Origin: Methanomassiliicoccales archaeon
Lineage (GTDB): Archaea; Thermoplasmatota; Thermoplasmata; Sysuiplasmatales; Sysuiplasmataceae
Reading direction: 5' to 3'
Assembly: GCA_027365715.1 (NCBI GenBank)
Contig: DAHXLZ010000284.1
Coordinates: 1 to 5,355 of the forward strand
DNA: 5,355 nucleotides
Part shown: piece by piece, positions 1 through 5,355 of the stretch
Layout of the letters: every line of letters starts with the position of its first letter
Numbering within the stretch: position 1 is the first letter of the stretch
Notes under the pieces: generated by a model
Database searches by the model: none
What the model was told of the DNA's origin: nothing
What the model saw: the letters and a program-made list of their open reading frames with translations, nothing else
Position numbers and translations under genes: made by a program

Positions 1-163
1 ACACTCACTCCTTCGCTCCAGAGTGTTCTCAACGCCTCCCGCACAGGAGCAGAAGTGCTTCCCCAGCAGACGAGAGAAATCTCCGCATCTCTCTGGCCGA
101 CAATTTCCGGCAAATCAAGCTCTTCCGCTATTGGGTCAAGCTTTCCCATTCTCTTCCTCATCA
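1..163 (-). repeat. Inverted copy of an internal korA segment (gene fragment)
   Basis: Position i pairs with the complement of position 1559-i, so this block is the reverse complement of 1396-1558. There are four mismatches in 163 bases, at 96, 132, 138 and 141. Read on the minus strand it encodes the same peptide as KorA residues from the MRKRMGKLDP stretch to WSEGVS, with no amino-acid change and no stop. All four differences are third-position synonymous changes (GGT/GGC, CCG/CCA, CTC/CTT, AAA/AAG). The match stops sharply at 163, where the sequence turns into the native korA reading frame. The block has no start or stop of its own and runs off the left edge of the window. It is either a chimeric assembly end built from a related strain's allele or a real inverted partial duplication. 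The plus-strand open frame from 23 to 277 is only its antisense shadow. Confidence 0.95.
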
Positions 164-164
164 G

Positions 165-1799
165 TCTCTGATAAGAGGTGGCCACGTGTGGTTTCACATA
201 CATGCCGGAAACTGGAAGGTCAGGTCTCTTGGTTACGGGATAGATTATCTGCTTGCGCTGACACAGATTGCATTTGACGAGCATGCTGGCAAAATCAACA
301 GCGGTGGTGCTGTAATCTATGATCCGAAGCAGGTAAAGGCAGGCCCTGTGCCTGACGGCGTAACTCCCGTCCCTTTACCCCTGACTGAAATTGCACTGAA
401 ATATGACAAGAGACCGCTTATGAAGAACACAGTGGGCATTGGAGCGATAGCGGGCATATTGAACATGGACAGGAAGTTGCTCGAAAATGTCATACGTGAG
501 CAATTCGAATCAAAGGGACAGTCAATTGTGGAGGGCAATATCAAGGCTGCCATTGAAGGTTATGAGAAGACAGAAACCGATTTTGTTCCAACACGGAAAC
601 TGGAATTTGATTACAATGTGAGCAGGAGATTCGCCCATGCGGATTTCACCCTTGCGGCAGGTGCGGTCAACGCAGGCTGCAGGTTCTATGCAGCCTACCC
701 GATGTCTCCGGCTAGCCAGATATTGCATTACATGACTGCAAACGCAAAGAAGATGGGTATTTCGGTTCTTCTGGCAGAAGATGAAATATCGGCGATTGGA
801 GCGACAATCGGTGCGGCCTTCGCCGGCGCAAGAGCGATGTGCGGTACCAGTGGTGGCGGCTTCGCGCTGATGCAGGAAGCATTCGGAATGGCGGCCATGA
901 ACGAAACGCCGATCGTCGTAGTGGATGTTATGAGGGCTGGACCTTCCACCGGTCTTCCCACCAAGACCGCACAGGGGGACCTGAATATGATGCTTGGAAT
1001 CTCACAGGATGACTTTCCGAGAATAATCCTGGCACCAAGGAACCCGGAGGAGACTTTCAATTACATGGCAAAGGCATTCAACCTGGCCGAAAAGTACCAG
1101 GTTCCCGTGATCGTTCTCCTGGATTTCGGCATCGGTGACGGAGGATACGCCACGGTGGAGAATCTTCAGTTTGACAGCGTTATCGACAGAGGGAAGCTGA
1201 TAACAGAGGTGAAAGGAAGTGATTCCGTCTGGTTCAAAAGGTATGAATTGACGGCGGACAACGTTTCACCACGCGTCCTTCCGGGAACACCGAACGGCAT
1301 GTTCGTCGCAAAGACCGATGAACACGACGAGTACGGACACGATCTCAGCGATGTCGAGTCCGGTCTTGCCCATGCGGTGCTGTTGAGAGACAGAATGATG
1401 AGGAAGAGAATGGGAAAACTCGACCCGATAGCGGAAGAGCTTGATTTGCCGGAAATTGTCGGTCAGAGAGATGCGGAGATTTCTCTCGTCTGCTGGGGAA
1501 GCACTTCTGCTCCTGTGCGGGAGGCGTTGAGAACACTCTGGAGCGAAGGAGTGAGTGTAAATTCAATAGAATTTGCAGATATCTTTCCTTTGCGCTGGAG
1601 AGAAGTCGCGGCCATTCTGGCAGGTGCAAAACATTTAGTTGATGTTGAATTGAATTATACAGGACAGATGGCTGGTTTGATTGCAAGAGAGACCGGAATC
1701 ATTATCGGGGACAGGTTACTCTCATACTCTGGAGAACCTCTTGAGCCTGTAGAAATCGTAAATAAAGTGAAGAGCATTGCCGGAGGTCGGGTGAGCTGA
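165..1799 (+). CDS. korA: 2-oxoacid:ferredoxin oxidoreductase, fused gamma-alpha subunit, 5'-truncated
   Basis: Large subunit of a cytoplasmic enzyme that converts 2-oxoacids (2-oxoglutarate, pyruvate or branched-chain acids; the sequence does not decide which) plus CoA to acyl-CoA and CO2, passing electrons to ferredoxin. Native sequence begins near 165 with SLIRGGHVWF, matching the middle of the gamma domain (compare RGGH in the family). The glycine-rich N-terminus, about 55-60 residues, is missing because an inverted copy occupies 1-163. The first in-frame start codon is GTG 186, but it lies inside a conserved strand and is unlikely to be the true start; the frame stays open to the left edge by chance. 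Numbered from 186: gamma remainder 1-135, ending around GGAVIYDP; linker; alpha pyrimidine-domain from about 155 with YPMSP at 171-175 (family YPITP, CoA-contacting), then EDEISAIGATIG, TSGGGFALM and GPSTGLPTKTAQGDL; the C-terminal domain includes CWGSTSAP and VELNYTGQM. The stop directly abuts korB. An intact gene would give about 595 residues, normal for the fused archaeal type. Confidence 0.93.
   Translation, partial: SLIRGGHVWFHIHAGNWKVRSLGYGIDYLLALTQIAFDEHAGKINSGGAVIYDPKQVKAGPVPDGVTPVPLPLTEIALKYDKRPLMKNTVGIGAIAGILNMDRKLLENVIREQFESKGQSIVEGNIKAAIEGYEKTETDFVPTRKLEFDYNVSRRFAHADFTLAAGAVNAGCRFYAAYPMSPASQILHYMTANAKKMGISVLLAEDEISAIGATIGAAFAGARAMCGTSGGGFALMQEAFGMAAMNETPIVVVDVMRAGPSTGLPTKTAQGDLNMMLGISQDDFPRIILAPRNPEETFNYMAKAFNLAEKYQVPVIVLLDFGIGDGGYATVENLQFDSVIDRGKLITEVKGSDSVWFKRYELTADNVSPRVLPGTPNGMFVAKTDEHDEYGHDLSDVESGLAHAVLLRDRMMRKRMGKLDPIAEELDLPEIVGQRDAEISLVCWGSTSAPVREALRTLWSEGVSVNSIEFADIFPLRWREVAAILAGAKHLVDVELNYTGQMAGLIARETGIIIGDRLLSYSGEPLEPVEIVNKVKSIAGGRVS
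1396..1558 (+). repeat. Source copy of the inverted repeat, inside korA
   Basis: This in-frame part of korA encodes the start of the C-terminal domain, including the CWGSTSAP motif. It is the partner of the inverted block at 1-163, with 159 of 163 positions identical. The copy here is flanked on both sides by uninterrupted korA coding sequence that fits the family, so this is the original location and 1-163 is the displaced copy. Confidence 0.95.
1782..1787 (+). promoter_or_regulatory. Ribosome binding site for korB
   Basis: GGAGGT lies inside the last codons of korA, 12 bases before the korB ATG at 1800. It is a strong match to the 16S anti-Shine-Dalgarno sequence. With the stop and start codons touching (TGA|ATG), it indicates that korB is translated from the korA transcript, probably by coupled re-initiation. 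Confidence 0.7.
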
Positions 1800-2675
1800 A
1801 TGATAAGTGCCGAATTATTGAACATCAAATCATATGAGAGCGACATAAGGCCGGACTGGTGCCCGGGATGCGGAGATTTCGGCGCCCTTTCTGCTGTGAA
1901 GAATGCGCTGGTCGGACTGGGCATAGAGCCCCATAAAGTACTGATATCTTCCGGCATCGGATGCTCATCTAATTTTCCGGGATACATCAGAGCATATGGT
2001 CACCACGGATTGCATGGCAGACCGGTGCCGGTTGCTGTTGGTGCGAAGCTGGCGAATCCATCATTAACCGTGCTGGCAATTGCCGGAGACGGCGATGAGT
2101 ATGGAATAGGCTTCAACCACGTCATTCACACGGCAAGGCGTAATCATGAAATCAAACTGCTCGTCCTGAATAACGAAATATACGGACTGACCACCGGACA
2201 GCTTTCTCCGACTTCGAGATTTGGGCAGAGAACAAAGACTACTCCTGCAGGAAGCAACATATATCCTCTGAATCCAATCTCCTCGCTGCTGGGCGTAGGG
2301 GCAACATTCGTAGCGCGTGGTTTTTCGGGTCAGGTCAGGCAACTCACCGAGATAATACAGGCTGCAATTAAGCACAGGGGATTTTCACTTGTGGACATAC
2401 TGAGCCCTTGTGTGACATGGCATGACATATATGACGACATCAGGTCCAGGATGTATGACCTTAGTTCGGTAAAGCATGACTCCTCGAACTTCATTGCGGC
2501 GATGACCATGGCTCACGAGACTGAAAAGATACCGCTGGGCATCTTCTATCAGAGGGAAGATATGCCTTCGTTTGATGAGCTTAACCGTGAAACCGTCGGA
2601 GACACAACACCTGTTGGTGGAGTTAGACATTTCACTTCAAAGGAGAAGGACACTGCCCTTTCGATATTCGAATAG
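1800..2675 (+). CDS. korB: 2-oxoacid:ferredoxin oxidoreductase, beta subunit
   Basis: Small catalytic subunit (291 aa) that binds thiamine pyrophosphate and one [4Fe-4S] cluster and completes the enzyme with the adjacent gamma-alpha subunit. The WCPGCGDFG motif supplies Cys21 and Cys24; Cys55 (GIGCSS) and Cys204 (LSPCVTW) are at the spacing expected for the other two cluster ligands in the archaeal two-subunit family. The TPP/Mg2+ motif is GDGDEYGIGFNH (96-107), followed by NNEIYGLTTGQLSPTS (124-139), the usual NN.IYG.T.GQ.SPT signature. H68-H69-G-L-H-G-R is the conserved HGLHGR segment that contacts the cofactor. Its length is typical, at roughly 290-320 residues for this family. No separate ferredoxin-like delta gene is present, which agrees with the archaeal two-subunit type in which the beta-bound cluster hands electrons directly to ferredoxin. 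The ATG at 1800 touches the korA stop and has a good ribosome binding site. Substrate range cannot be read from the sequence. Confidence 0.96.
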   Translation: MISAELLNIKSYESDIRPDWCPGCGDFGALSAVKNALVGLGIEPHKVLISSGIGCSSNFPGYIRAYGHHGLHGRPVPVAVGAKLANPSLTVLAIAGDGDEYGIGFNHVIHTARRNHEIKLLVLNNEIYGLTTGQLSPTSRFGQRTKTTPAGSNIYPLNPISSLLGVGATFVARGFSGQVRQLTEIIQAAIKHRGFSLVDILSPCVTWHDIYDDIRSRMYDLSSVKHDSSNFIAAMTMAHETEKIPLGIFYQREDMPSFDELNRETVGDTTPVGGVRHFTSKEKDTALSIFE

Positions 2676-2691
2676 AGGCTGTCTGTGCCAA

Positions 2692-2701
2692 CATTTTTAA
2701 C
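2692..2701 (+). promoter_or_regulatory. Possible TATA box for the HAD gene, or T-rich terminator of korAB
   Basis: CATTTTTAAC lies 17 bases after the korB stop and about 45 bases before the likely HAD start at 2743. As a TATA box it would place transcription start near 2722-2725, giving a leader of about 20 bases that just includes or follows a GGAG at 2725-2728. The T5 run could equally help end the korAB transcript, since archaeal termination needs little more than a U-rich tract. Neither role is proven by sequence. Confidence 0.35.
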
Positions 2702-2742
2702 TGTGTATCTATGCACATTCAGACGGAGTTTTGAACACAGAA

Positions 2743-3426
2743 ATGAGCAGTAAAATCGGTTTTGATGCAGCCTTACTCGACTTTGACATGACACTGGTAA
2801 ACATGTCCGATCTGGTTGACTGGAATGGAGCAGGGAAGAGCGTGAGGAATAAACTGCTGATAAACGGCTTCGAAATATCTGAATTATCTCATCTTCCAGT
2901 GAGTCTGCTGCGTGAAGCTGCGTCTCACGACCGCTTTGAGCCGGAGACCAGGAGGGAGAGGTGGATGGCCGCTTCAGATGAACTCTGCGAGTACGAATTC
3001 AGAGGGGCTGAATATACAACACCGAAGAAGGGGTGTGTGGAGCTGTTGTCATACCTGCATTCCCATGACATATCTGCTGCAATAACTAGTTCTAACTGTT
3101 CCAGGGCGATAAACTACTGCGTCGAAAGACTCTTTCCGGAGGGAACGGTCGCCCTGACTGTTTCAAGAGATGATGTGCTCTGGGAAATGAAACCGCACAT
3201 CAGGTCAGTTCAAATTGCACTGGATGGTCTGAATGTGAAGCCGGGGAGAGCGTTCGGTCTGGGGGACAGTGTTGCTGATATGGAAGCATTCCGAAGTGCC
3301 GGCGTAACAGCATACGGCATAACTGGAGGAATGTCATCGAGAAATGAACTTCTCAACGCCGGTGCAAGAAGGGTATTCGGCAGTCTGAATGAACTAATCC
3401 CCGAATTGTCTCACTCGACGAGATAA
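2743..3426 (+). CDS. HAD-superfamily hydrolase (subfamily I, phosphoglycolate phosphatase-like)
   Basis: Predicted cytoplasmic Mg2+-dependent phosphohydrolase of 227 aa; the substrate is unknown. All four HAD motifs are present: motif I LLDFDMTLV with nucleophile Asp13 and acid/base Asp15; motif II ITSSN with Thr115; motif III Lys150 in WEMKPH; motif IV GLGDSVADMEAF with Asp175 and Asp179. The roughly 95 residues between motifs I and II are predicted helical and form a C1-type cap, placing it in subfamily I with phosphoglycolate phosphatase and beta-phosphoglucomutase relatives. Motif I has Met instead of the common Gly (DxDMT), a tolerated variation. I chose ATG 2743 because motif I then begins about 11 residues in, as usual; an in-frame TTG at 2731 would add four residues, but the GGAG at 2725-2728 sits too close to it. 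It is co-directional with korAB after a 67 bp gap, so it could be co-transcribed or use its own promoter. Its 3' end overlaps the convergent gene by 16 bp. Confidence 0.9.
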   Translation: MSSKIGFDAALLDFDMTLVNMSDLVDWNGAGKSVRNKLLINGFEISELSHLPVSLLREAASHDRFEPETRRERWMAASDELCEYEFRGAEYTTPKKGCVELLSYLHSHDISAAITSSNCSRAINYCVERLFPEGTVALTVSRDDVLWEMKPHIRSVQIALDGLNVKPGRAFGLGDSVADMEAFRSAGVTAYGITGGMSSRNELLNAGARRVFGSLNELIPELSHSTR

Positions 3427-3884
3427 ATTTCCTCTTCATCTGCATCATATCTCAGCAGCCCGGCATATCTCGCCCAGTTAAGCAGCGTATTAAGCAGATT
3501 GTCCGGATGAAGTGAACTCATTGTCTTGGAGAGGTAGTCGACAACGCTCTGCCTCTTCATTCTATGATCTTCAGATTCACGCAACCTGCCGAGAAGCTTT
3601 GAAATGCTTTCGATCTTCAGCATCTGATCCCTGAGCAAATCCTTCCTCAGCTGAATGTCGGCTCTGAGGAATTTCGTGCCCACATCTGTCAGTTTTACAT
3701 TCCCTTCGGGCGTCGAAATGAAGCCCAGAAGCTCTGCCGACTCTATAGCAGGATATATCTCATCTATCTCGAGGTCAAAATCATCAGCGAGAACAGAAGC
3801 GTCAACGCTGCCTGAAAAATCATTTATTGCTTCAAGGAGTCCTATAATTTCACTGACTCCCGCATGCGGATTCGGCAACGTCAC
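3411..3884 (-). CDS. Standalone C-terminal AAA-associated domain protein
   Basis: A 157-aa protein that resembles, over its whole length, the domain found at the C-terminus of nitrate/taurine-type ABC transporter ATPases (AAA-associated C-terminal domain, PF09821 by recollection). Telltale stretches are the N-terminal GVSEIIGLLEAI, a middle AELLGFISTPEG followed by VKLTDVGTKFLRAD, the RKDLLRDQ helix, and the C-terminal LLNWARYAGLLRYDAD. The first half reads as a winged helix (helix-turn-helix plus wing ending in LTDVGTKF). No Walker A, Walker B or ABC signature is present, and no ABC ATPase or permease gene adjoins it, so it is a solo version. A regulatory or partner-binding role is inference. 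GTG 3884 is preferred as start because AGAGGT lies 3 bases upstream and the domain begins right after; an in-frame TTG at 3908 would add eight residues. Its stop lies inside the end of the convergent HAD gene. Confidence 0.82.
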   Translation of the reverse strand: MTLPNPHAGVSEIIGLLEAINDFSGSVDASVLADDFDLEIDEIYPAIESAELLGFISTPEGNVKLTDVGTKFLRADIQLRKDLLRDQMLKIESISKLLGRLRESEDHRMKRQSVVDYLSKTMSSLHPDNLLNTLLNWARYAGLLRYDADEEEIYLVE

Positions 3885-3887
3885 TTT

Positions 3888-3893
3888 ACCTCT
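3888..3893 (-). promoter_or_regulatory. Ribosome binding site deciding the GTG 3884 start
   Basis: Minus-strand AGAGGT ends three bases before GTG 3884. The competing TTG at 3908 has no comparable purine-rich site upstream. The spacing is slightly short but usable. Confidence 0.45.
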
Positions 3894-3906
3894 TTGCCTT
3901 TCATCC

Positions 3907-3914
3907 AATAATTT
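3907..3914 (-). promoter_or_regulatory. Possible TATA box for the AAA-associated-domain gene
   Basis: Minus-strand AAATTATT is centred about 26 bases before GTG 3884, which would give a nearly leaderless transcript. A second A/T-rich candidate on the same strand (ATTAAG, 3923-3928) would start transcription near 3900 and leave room for the AGAGGT site. The sequence does not choose between them. Confidence 0.3.
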
Positions 3915-3930
3915 GTCTGTTTCTTAATGC

Positions 3931-3949
3931 TTTCGGATGGAATCCGAAA
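3931..3949. promoter_or_regulatory. Perfect palindrome in the divergent intergenic region (candidate operator)
   Basis: TTTCGGAT-GGA-ATCCGAAA has 8-base arms that are perfect inverted complements around a 3-base centre. It lies just upstream of the TATA candidates of the minus-strand gene and about 140 bases before the plus-strand gene. A further TTCGAA palindrome follows at 3953-3958. The symmetry suits a dimeric DNA-binding regulator; a transcribed hairpin is the alternative. Nearby genes encode two winged-helix-like proteins, so autoregulation is a plausible inference. Confidence 0.4.
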
Positions 3950-4054
3950 ATGTTCGAAAAAAGTATTTCACAGGTAAAGCAATCATCCGGAAATCTGACT
4001 TAAACTTTTCACGACTTGATGTGTGCAGCCTGACTGCCATTCCATCATACGGGA

Positions 4055-4064
4055 AAATTAAAAT
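4055..4064 (+). promoter_or_regulatory. Likely TATA box for the winged-helix/helical-repeat gene
   Basis: AAATTAAAAT is preceded by a GGGA that could form part of a BRE-like element. It is centred about 28 bases before GTG 4088, the distance expected for a leaderless or nearly leaderless archaeal transcript. A weaker TTAAACTTTT at 4000-4009 would give a leader of about 55 bases. Confidence 0.45.
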
Positions 4065-4087
4065 TATCCGATCACATCAGGGGAACT

Positions 4088-5266
4088 GTGAAAGGAAGTT
4101 TCCCGGGCGCGACACTGAGCGTAAGGGAAAGAATAGCACTGCACATTTACAACACGCTCGTGAAGCTTGGCGGCAGATCTGACAACCGGCTCCTTACGCA
4201 GGCAGGCATTGCCGACTCGCTGCTGATTACAAGAGCGCATGCTGCGATGGAGCTTGAACGCGGCATAAGGAAAGGTGTTTTCACTTCAGATTTCGCGAGG
4301 CCCATGGGAGCTGAAAGAGAGCTGAAGATATACACGCTGACGGCCGGAGGATATGACATTGCAAAGACCATCCTGGAAATGGCAGAGAAGGAAAGGATCG
4401 TCGAAGTGGCTCTGATCAATCCTGGTGCGTTGCCTGTTTCGCAGGTACTCGGGAGTCTGGACTCTGAAACAGTCATCAGACTCGGCGCACTGCGCCTTGC
4501 CGGCCATCCGCTGAAGGCCGCTGCGATTGGAATCAGGAAGCGCATCCCGTTGACATTGTTTGAGGACGGGATGGTATCCATTTCAGGCAATGCTGCCGGT
4601 GAAATAGACCGGCTCCTTACTGATGAAGAGACGGTGAAACTGTCATACAGCATGCTGGCAGACTACTCCCTCAGATGCGGAGACTATGCCGGCAGAATGA
4701 AATACCTTGCATTGTGCGGAAGATACAGAGAGGCCGACAGAACTGCCACCACACATTGTTCTGAAATAGAATTTGATTCAGACGGGCTGCTCACTGACCT
4801 GCTCTGCGAAACAGAAAACTACTTTGAATTTGGCCCGGACTTCCATTTCCTGCTTGCAAAGCTCTGCATCAGGGATGGCAGGGCAGACACTGCAGTAAAG
4901 ATGTCGCGCAGGGCCGGAGGAGGAACAAAAGGACTGCTTGTTCTGGCAGAAAGCACAGCGCTGGCAGAGAACGCGGAAGAATCGGTGGACGCCTTAAACA
5001 GCCTGAAGAATTCAGGATTGACCGGCGGCGACCTCTCTGCACTTCACAGGATCAGGAGCAGACTGTCGCTGATTGCAGGGGATCTTGAGAAGGCTGTGGA
5101 AGAAATATCGATGGCGCTGAGCACATCGACGCGCTCCTGCGAACAGTCTGAAACAAGGCTCAATTATGAACTTCTGGCAAAGATTGAGAGGATGAGAGGT
5201 AACTATTCAGAAGCATCGAGGGCAGAATCAAAATTGAGAAGCCTGCTGGAGTTTGGAACACGCTAG
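4088..5266 (+). CDS. Winged-helix protein with C-terminal TPR-like helical region
   Basis: A 392-aa protein, probably a DNA-binding regulator or a scaffold; no named gene is recognised. Residues 10-97 read as a winged helix: the opening LSVRERIALHIYNTL helix, then a helix-turn-helix LTQAGIADSLLITRAHAAME, a polar wing around residues 66-80, and IYTLTAGGYDIAK closing the fold. This start resembles archaeal proteins that join such a domain to an AAA/STAND ATPase and tetratricopeptide repeats. Here no Walker A or B motif is present. Residues 98-200 are of unknown fold (including IGIRKRIPLTLFEDG), and residues about 200-390 are alanine-, leucine- and glutamate-rich helices that look like degenerate TPR units, for example LRCGDYAGRMKYLALCGRY and MRGNYSEASRAESKLRSL. 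No signal peptide or membrane segment is seen. GTG 4088 is the first start; an AGGGGA lies 4 bases upstream and a TATA-like box is positioned for it. The stop overlaps the next, convergent gene by 4 bp. Confidence 0.75.
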   Translation: MKGSFPGATLSVRERIALHIYNTLVKLGGRSDNRLLTQAGIADSLLITRAHAAMELERGIRKGVFTSDFARPMGAERELKIYTLTAGGYDIAKTILEMAEKERIVEVALINPGALPVSQVLGSLDSETVIRLGALRLAGHPLKAAAIGIRKRIPLTLFEDGMVSISGNAAGEIDRLLTDEETVKLSYSMLADYSLRCGDYAGRMKYLALCGRYREADRTATTHCSEIEFDSDGLLTDLLCETENYFEFGPDFHFLLAKLCIRDGRADTAVKMSRRAGGGTKGLLVLAESTALAENAEESVDALNSLKNSGLTGGDLSALHRIRSRLSLIAGDLEKAVEEISMALSTSTRSCEQSETRLNYELLAKIERMRGNYSEASRAESKLRSLLEFGTR

Positions 5267-5355
5267 ACAACCGGCAATTTCTGAAGACTCGACACATCAC
5301 TAACGTAGAGATCCCTGATATCTTTGAATCCATACTTTATCATGACCAGTCTTTC
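5263..5355 (-). CDS. 3' end of an unidentified minus-strand gene
   Basis: The minus strand is open from the right edge to a TAG at 5263-5265 and encodes the last 30 residues of a protein (ERLVMIKYGFKDIRDLYVSD, then VSSLQKLPVV). Its stop overlaps the stop of the convergent winged-helix gene by 4 bases, the same tight convergent packing as at 3411-3426. The spacing of hydrophobic residues (GFKDIRDLYVSDVSSLQKL) recalls a helix-hairpin-helix or another short helical C-terminus, but the fragment is too short to name. Codon usage matches the rest of the window, which favours a real gene end. Confidence 0.5.
   Translation of the reverse strand, partial: ERLVMIKYGFKDIRDLYVSDVSSLQKLPVV

Noticed and set aside
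1..180. Insertion sequence or other mobile element at the left edge
   Set aside because: The repeated block is ordinary korA coding sequence with no terminal repeats, target duplication or transposase fragment.
23..277. Plus-strand open frame of 84 codons at the left edge
   Set aside because: Its first part is the antisense of the inverted korA fragment and its second part is out of frame with the real korA sequence; the similar minus-strand frame at 1345-1686 is the same shadow.
728..1060. 110-codon minus-strand open frame opposite korA
   Set aside because: It is antisense to the highly conserved pyrimidine-domain motifs of korA and therefore a shadow.
1..1558. Invertible phase-variation switch formed by the two inverted copies
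   Set aside because: Flipping the segment between them would only rearrange korA internally; no recombinase gene or site is present, and the copies differ by allele-like synonymous changes, which fits a chimera better.
3937..4182. 81-codon plus-strand open frame starting inside the palindrome
   Set aside because: It runs out of frame into the winged-helix gene, has no ribosome binding site, and its translation shows no recognisable pattern.
4147..4653. 168-codon minus-strand open frame opposite the winged-helix gene
   Set aside because: It is serine- and proline-rich low-complexity translation, antisense to a well-supported gene, with no start signal.

Overview
This 5.4 kb window looks like chromosomal DNA from a euryarchaeon, most likely of the Thermoplasmata. 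The evidence is a two-subunit 2-oxoacid:ferredoxin oxidoreductase with a fused gamma-alpha large subunit, A/T-rich TATA-like boxes close to start codons, heavy AGA/AGG arginine usage at middling GC, and small archaeal-style regulators (a solo C-terminal AAA-associated domain and a winged-helix protein with a long helical tail). The lineage is an inference from gene style, not from a marker gene.

Layout. Positions 1-163 are an inverted, 97.5% identical copy (159/163) of positions 1396-1558, an internal stretch of the large-subunit gene that follows. At 163/164 the sequence switches abruptly into the true large-subunit gene, which has lost its first roughly 55-60 codons. The large-subunit gene (korA-like, to 1799) abuts the small-subunit gene (korB-like, 1800-2675), so the two form an operon for a TPP- and [4Fe-4S]-dependent enzyme that oxidatively decarboxylates 2-oxoacids to acyl-CoA and reduces ferredoxin. 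A HAD-superfamily hydrolase (about 2743-3426, +) follows behind its own possible promoter. It converges on, and overlaps by 16 bp, a minus-strand gene for a standalone AAA-associated C-terminal domain (3411-3884, -). A roughly 200 bp divergent intergenic region with a perfect 8-bp-arm palindrome separates that gene from a winged-helix/helical-repeat protein (4088-5266, +). The last 93 bases hold the 3' end of a minus-strand gene that overlaps the winged-helix gene by 4 bp.

The most notable point is the left edge. All four mismatches between the inverted copy and its source fall at third codon positions and are synonymous, so the copy comes from a second, functional allele or paralogue rather than from the same molecule. 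In a mixed-population assembly this most economically means a chimeric contig end, but a genuine inverted partial duplication cannot be excluded. No mobile element, CRISPR array, tRNA or rRNA is visible. I see no convincing new multi-gene system here; the least understood pieces are the divergently transcribed solo AAA-associated domain and winged-helix/helical genes around the palindrome.
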